Source: Phycisphaeraceae bacterium | GTDB lineage: Bacteria; Planctomycetota; Phycisphaerae; Phycisphaerales; Zrk34 | Length of the DNA stretch: 64,000 bases | Reading direction: 5' to 3' | Assembly (NCBI GenBank): GCA_028282805.1 | Contig: JANQHD010000010.1 | Coordinates: 248,001-312,000, forward strand | Part shown: in pieces, positions 61,401 through 64,000 of the stretch | How the letters are laid out: each line of letters begins with the position of its first letter | How positions within the stretch are numbered: position 1 is the first letter of the stretch | Notes under the pieces: model-generated | Database searches by the model: none | What the model was told of the DNA's origin: nothing | What the model saw: the letters and a program-made list of their open reading frames with translations, nothing else | Position numbers and translations under genes: made by a program

Positions 61401-64000
61401 CCTCGGCCAACGGCGTCAGCCACTCGGATTCGATCTCGTACTCACCCGGACGCAGGATGCGGACCCGGTAACGGCCGTCGACGCGCTCGATCTTCACGTT
61501 CGGGTGTGGTTCGTCGTCCGACATCAGCACCGCGCTCTGGTCGAGCAATGCGAATTGCATCGGCTCGGCCGTCGTGACCTTCATCTTCATTTTGACGGCC
61601 ATGCTGTCTTGGTCCGCGATCATGCCGACCCACACGTGATCGATCACGGGCTGGTCGTCCACCGGGGGCACCCAGGGCCGCTCGAAACAACCGGGCAGAC
61701 CGACGCACAGCAGCACGAGCGTCGCCGCCGCGGCAGCGCGGACCACGGCCGCCGGCGGTCGGATCATCGCACGCCACACGTACGCGCCCAACAGCAACAC
61801 CGGCAAGACCCAGGTCAGCACGTGCACGAGCGGGATCGCCGTGACGGGGAACTGCGCCACAGCGTAAGCCGTGGCGACAAACGCCAACACGCCGAACAGC
61901 ACGCGCAGCCGGCGGAACACGAACGCGAGCGCCACGCTCAACGCCGCAATGATCCCCGCGACCACGACCCACGACACCCGCGCGTGCTGACGCCACGCGG
62001 GCACGACCGCCAGCTCGACCTGCAACGGCTTGGCCGCCTCGGCGGATTGGCTGACGTCGGCGTTGACCGCCTGGGTGAAGCCGATCCGCGTGTTCGCCGG
62101 CGGGTTGTCCGTCACCTCGTTGACGTGCAGCAGCGCCGCGATGCCCCACCACACCAACACGCACAAGCCGATCAACACCAGCAGGTCGAGCGTGTACCGT
62201 CGCAGGAAGCAGTAAACCAGCAGCACCGCGCCGAGCACCAGCGCCGCGGTCACGCCGACCTTCACGCCGATCTGCGAGGCGGCTTGGTCGCCGAAGACCC
62301 GGCGGAGCGGCTCGAACCACCCGGCGGCCACCTTGGCGCCAACCCACGCCACATCGAGCCGCTGGGCGCCCTCTGCTGAGGCGATCATGTTGCCGCCGAC
62401 ACCGCGGGCCGACCACTCTACGGGCACGGTCACGTGCCAGTCGGCGAAGGTCGCCGGCAGCGCGCTGCGCGGCGACTCGAGCCGCATGCGCCCCGCCCAG
62501 CCGAGTTGGCCGTGGGTCTGCGAGTACTCGAGCTGGATGATGATCGGCTCGTTCGGGTTGAGGTTGCGGCGCAGCGGAACGAGCAGCTTTTGGGGGTTGT
62601 CTTGCGCCGTGGCCACCGCCATGCGCTCGAGCGATTCGAAGTTGCCCTGCGGGTCGAGCTTGACGGAGTTGACGTGCATGACGTTCGCGCCGGCGGGGAC
62701 GATCAGCTCGAGGAACTGCCGCGAGGTGTTCTTGACGTGGTAGAGCGCGCGCGTGATCGATTCGGCGTCGCCCTCCTTGCCGATCGCCAGGTCGGTGCGG
62801 ACCTCCATGATCTCGACCACCGCCGGCACGAGTGGGGCGCGGTCGAACGACTTGACCGTCACCACGGTCGGCGTGGGCACGGCGGCGTACTTGAAGCAGC
62901 GCAGGATCGGCGCGTGCGCCAACAGCCGGTAGTTCGCGGGCACCTCGTCGCGATCGATCTCGAGCAGCGCGCCGGGGCCCGCCCGCTGCGGCGCGGTCGC
63001 CAGGTCGAGGTTCAGGTGCGAGGTCACGACCACGTAACCCGACTGGCGTTCGACGTCGACGCAGCGCACGGCGCCCACCGCGACCGCCGCGCCGTCGGCG
63101 TAGCGCTGGTTGAACGTGACGGCGAGGTTGTAGTCGCCGATGACCTTGCGGTTGAGCTTGATGGTCCACACGTTGCCGTCCAACCGCTTGCGCGCGATGT
63201 CGCGGCCGACGAACTCGACGTTGCGCAGGCCCGGCGGCACGGCGAACTTGAACTCGTCGATCGGCGAACCGGTGATGAAGTAGTTCGCGGCGACCGTGCC
63301 GTGGGCGATGCCCTCGCCGAGCGAGATCAGGTTGAAGGTCTCCACCACCACGCCCGCCTCACGCTTGCGGCCGTCGAGCGTGAGGTGCCAGTCGGTGTCG
63401 CGGAAGCGGTAGGCGTACTGCGCGTTGGGCACGCGCAGCGGCACGGAACCGGTGTGCACCGGCTTGAGCTTCTCCTCGTCGCTGGGCGCGGACTTCTCGA
63501 TCCGCACGCTCGGCTCGGCCACGACCACGAGGTACCCGCGCTGCGTCTTGGCGCCCACGACCGACGGCGGGGTGGCCGCCAGCGGGCGGCCGAGCGGGGT
63601 GTGGCCGAGTTCCAGGCGCAGGCCGATCGCGGTCGAACCGATCACGGGCTTGGCGAACTCGATCTCGATGCGCTTGTACCCGCCGTCTCGCGCCGGGCCG
63701 ATCACGCGGTAGTCGGCCACGACCGGGCCGGCGACGTTGGCGACGTTGATGTCCTGGACCACCTCGATGGTGAGCGACCGGACCGGCGCATCGCGCACAT
63801 CCAACGTCATGTTGCCGTCGATGATCAGGTCGTCTTCCTTCAGGTTGACCGTCAGCTGTTGGATGACGTCGTAGGTGGGCACGATGTCGGCCAGCGCCAG
63901 CCGCATGCTGTAGGGCATGGAGGCGTAGGTGTAGCTGAACGCCTTGCTGAGGGGCATGGGCCGGGGGTGTTCGCGGCGGAGGATCATGCGGGGGAACGCG
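58465..64000 (-). CDS. Giant envelope protein with duplicated beta-domains (N-terminus beyond window)
   Basis: More than 1840 aa. The frame stays open to the window edge, so the ATG at 63987 is probably not the start. The first ~570 residues and a later block (~1130-1370) are beta-rich and share recognisable sub-patterns (DW.L...FEF.LP...G..IAR..W.V.L..K..G.Y.L). Between them lies a membrane module of several hydrophobic helices (~570-765) that ends in a lipobox-like LCVGLPGC. One more membrane helix is near the C-terminus (~1795-1815), followed by an acidic tail. A segment near 1680-1760 is Gln/Asn-rich and helical. No family is recognised. It is likely anchored in the inner membrane with large periplasmic domains. 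Confidence 0.8.
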   Translation of the reverse strand, partial: AFPRMILRREHPRPMPLSKAFSYTYASMPYSMRLALADIVPTYDVIQQLTVNLKEDDLIIDGNMTLDVRDAPVRSLTIEVVQDINVANVAGPVVADYRVIGPARDGGYKRIEIEFAKPVIGSTAIGLRLELGHTPLGRPLAATPPSVVGAKTQRGYLVVVAEPSVRIEKSAPSDEEKLKPVHTGSVPLRVPNAQYAYRFRDTDWHLTLDGRKREAGVVVETFNLISLGEGIAHGTVAANYFITGSPIDEFKFAVPPGLRNVEFVGRDIARKRLDGNVWTIKLNRKVIGDYNLAVTFNQRYADGAAVAVGAVRCVDVERQSGYVVVTSHLNLDLATAPQRAGPGALLEIDRDEVPANYRLLAHAPILRCFKYAAVPTPTVVTVKSFDRAPLVPAVVEIMEVRTDLAIGKEGDAESITRALYHVKNTSRQFLELIVPAGANVMHVNSVKLDPQGNFESLERMAVATAQDNPQKLLVPLRRNLNPNEPIIIQLEYSQTHGQLGWAGRMRLESPRSALPATFADWHVTVPVEWSARGVGGNMIASAEGAQRLDVAWVGAKVAAGWFEPLRRVFGDQAASQIGVKVGVTAALVLGAVLLVYCFLRRYTLDLLVLIGLCVLVWWGIAALLHVNEVTDNPPANTRIGFTQAVNADVSQSAEAAKPLQVELAVVPAWRQHARVSWVVVAGIIAALSVALAFVFRRLRVLFGVLAFVATAYAVAQFPVTAIPLVHVLTWVLPVLLLGAYVWRAMIRPPAAVVRAAAAATLVLLCVGLPGCFERPWVPPVDDQPVIDHVWVGMIADQDSMAVKMKMKVTTAEPMQFALLDQSAVLMSDDEPHPNVKIERVDGRYRVRILRPGEYEIESEWLTPLAEADAERVRRFHMPMPVALSNEVVLGVPGGGVDVLSPTAIRSHSEERDGTTVTTINVGPTDPVSFVWRPRARQLSLEETVFYADAVSVYRFDSGVIQGRHQLQLKIAQGQVSDLQVALADGMAVTSVQGAHIGAWRYNPATQQLEVRLSRPASGEYRLNLVTQRSLDRLPVDVELGGLSVAGAARQQANVGMVTSPMVYVETGRKEGAVNVDDFARDAAELLKRVGSPSPVRYAFRMKDKADTVPLSVHKVRSEVRAQEITKLSIADDKLTYNGQVTVDIAKAGRFTSQLYVPAEYDIDTLSAAEVSHWDEQVEGDRRRIDVHYKRNLLGRVTLNLTLSRSVASLPKRIAVPRIEVVGAVKHTGWVQVEPELGISLTVVERKGVSELRAADMNINKPGVLAYKLLRPDWSLAIETEVVEPLITAEFLHKASVSDGIVRHAHYIRYKLQNAGTKFFEFELPTDAVGIQVNGQRIARREQVAPGRWRVELTGKYFGRAYQLEVHYETQYDQADGKIVMAPVVALGTDRQRGHVVLNKTDRIELRPAKVGPMLRPADARAIRDYFGVDDLSSAAYCYASLTPEYELELNVRRLTSAQQLEATVEFTHLLTVLTEDGQSINHVRMRLNVGSKRLLETRLPEGAEIWSLSVNGRGVAPSHRTDGGEQVLLVPLALASLGKLPVEMEMVYVMNRPLDWRGRVNIEGPRFDLPLREMRWFLFVPPGYRYDEFEGTLTINEEMVDQPKYARYNLQQYRYNLVQANRRDYGEAQDWQRRGNTLAQQGEQYEALQALETALNNSFSSADLNEDIRVDLYNLRQQQTKVGLVGTRDRLRFVDAVNNTNISSDNDLGDNYKLKDADRIVGTLSLADSENLDTISRRLIEIQQEASNQAFQLAIDMPLRGRVLEFTRPLQVKESAPMNVSFVADPPLTRAVSRELPWLAGLVAGLSVVLLLGGWAMRRWPDVRDRLKAKPVDEAADETEAADE

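Noticed and set aside
58969-62379. 1136-codon open frame on the plus strand
   Set aside because: It lies entirely opposite the giant minus-strand protein. Its composition is the Arg/Val/His/Asp-rich pattern of antisense frames in GC-rich genes, with no signal peptide or motif.

Overview
The window is GC-rich, densely coded chromosomal DNA. It most likely comes from a Planctomycetota bacterium, probably of the class Phycisphaerae. That reading rests on PEP-CTERM surface proteins, a prepilin with the H-X9-DG motif, two GH95 fucosidases, TonB/YfiR/LpxR outer-membrane proteins and very large secreted proteins with no recognised family. No database search was run, so taxonomy and family names come from motif recognition. 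I saw no transposase, prophage block, CRISPR array or rRNA. One tRNA-Gly is present.

Layout. 1-1322: an MlaD/MlaF lipid-transport pair (minus strand). 1401-3878: a secreted protein of unknown function. 4043-21637: mostly carbohydrate and sugar-acid metabolism (2-hydroxyacid dehydrogenase, 6-phosphogluconate dehydrogenase, gluconokinase, two GH95 alpha-L-fucosidases, an LDH2-type oxidoreductase, a KDG-type kinase and a phosphofructokinase-family protein). A TetR regulator with a palindromic operator, a TPR lipoprotein and a CAP-domain PEP-CTERM protein lie among them. An identical 54-bp repeat precedes two of the metabolic genes. 21652-23328: AcpH and LpxR-like envelope genes. 23629-26435: a compact surface-protein cluster (His/Cys-rich small protein, all3515-like PEP-CTERM protein, H-X9-DG prepilin, second PEP-CTERM protein) behind a promoter whose -10 is covered by a Fur/Zur-type inverted repeat. 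26561-40564: housekeeping and mixed genes (tRNA-Gly, Nfu N-domain, mannose-6-phosphate isomerase, cytochrome b561, M29 aminopeptidase, a clan GH-A hydrolase, FIST protein, SASA esterase, MnmG with an in-frame palindrome, Y-family polymerase).

40581-51046 is the standout: eleven minus-strand genes devoted to NAD+ and ADP-ribose. pncB and nadE form one unit. nrtR, ADP-ribosylglycohydrolase 2, an 80-aa phage-type protein, pncA, a PARG-like macrodomain, ADP-ribosylglycohydrolase 1, a vault/SPFH-like protein, a Nudix ADPR hydrolase and kptA form the other. Matching GT-N7-AC operators lie in both promoters. The combination predicts a circuit in which ADP-ribose released from modified targets is sensed by NrtR, cleared by the Nudix enzyme and balanced against NAD+ resynthesis.

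51642-58421 is a four-gene signalling operon: TonB-dependent receptor, YfiR, CHASE8-type hybrid kinase, and a REC-GGDEF-EAL regulator. It looks like a phosphorelay version of YfiBNR cyclic-di-GMP control. 58465-64000 is a giant envelope protein, cut by the window edge, with an internally duplicated architecture around a membrane module.
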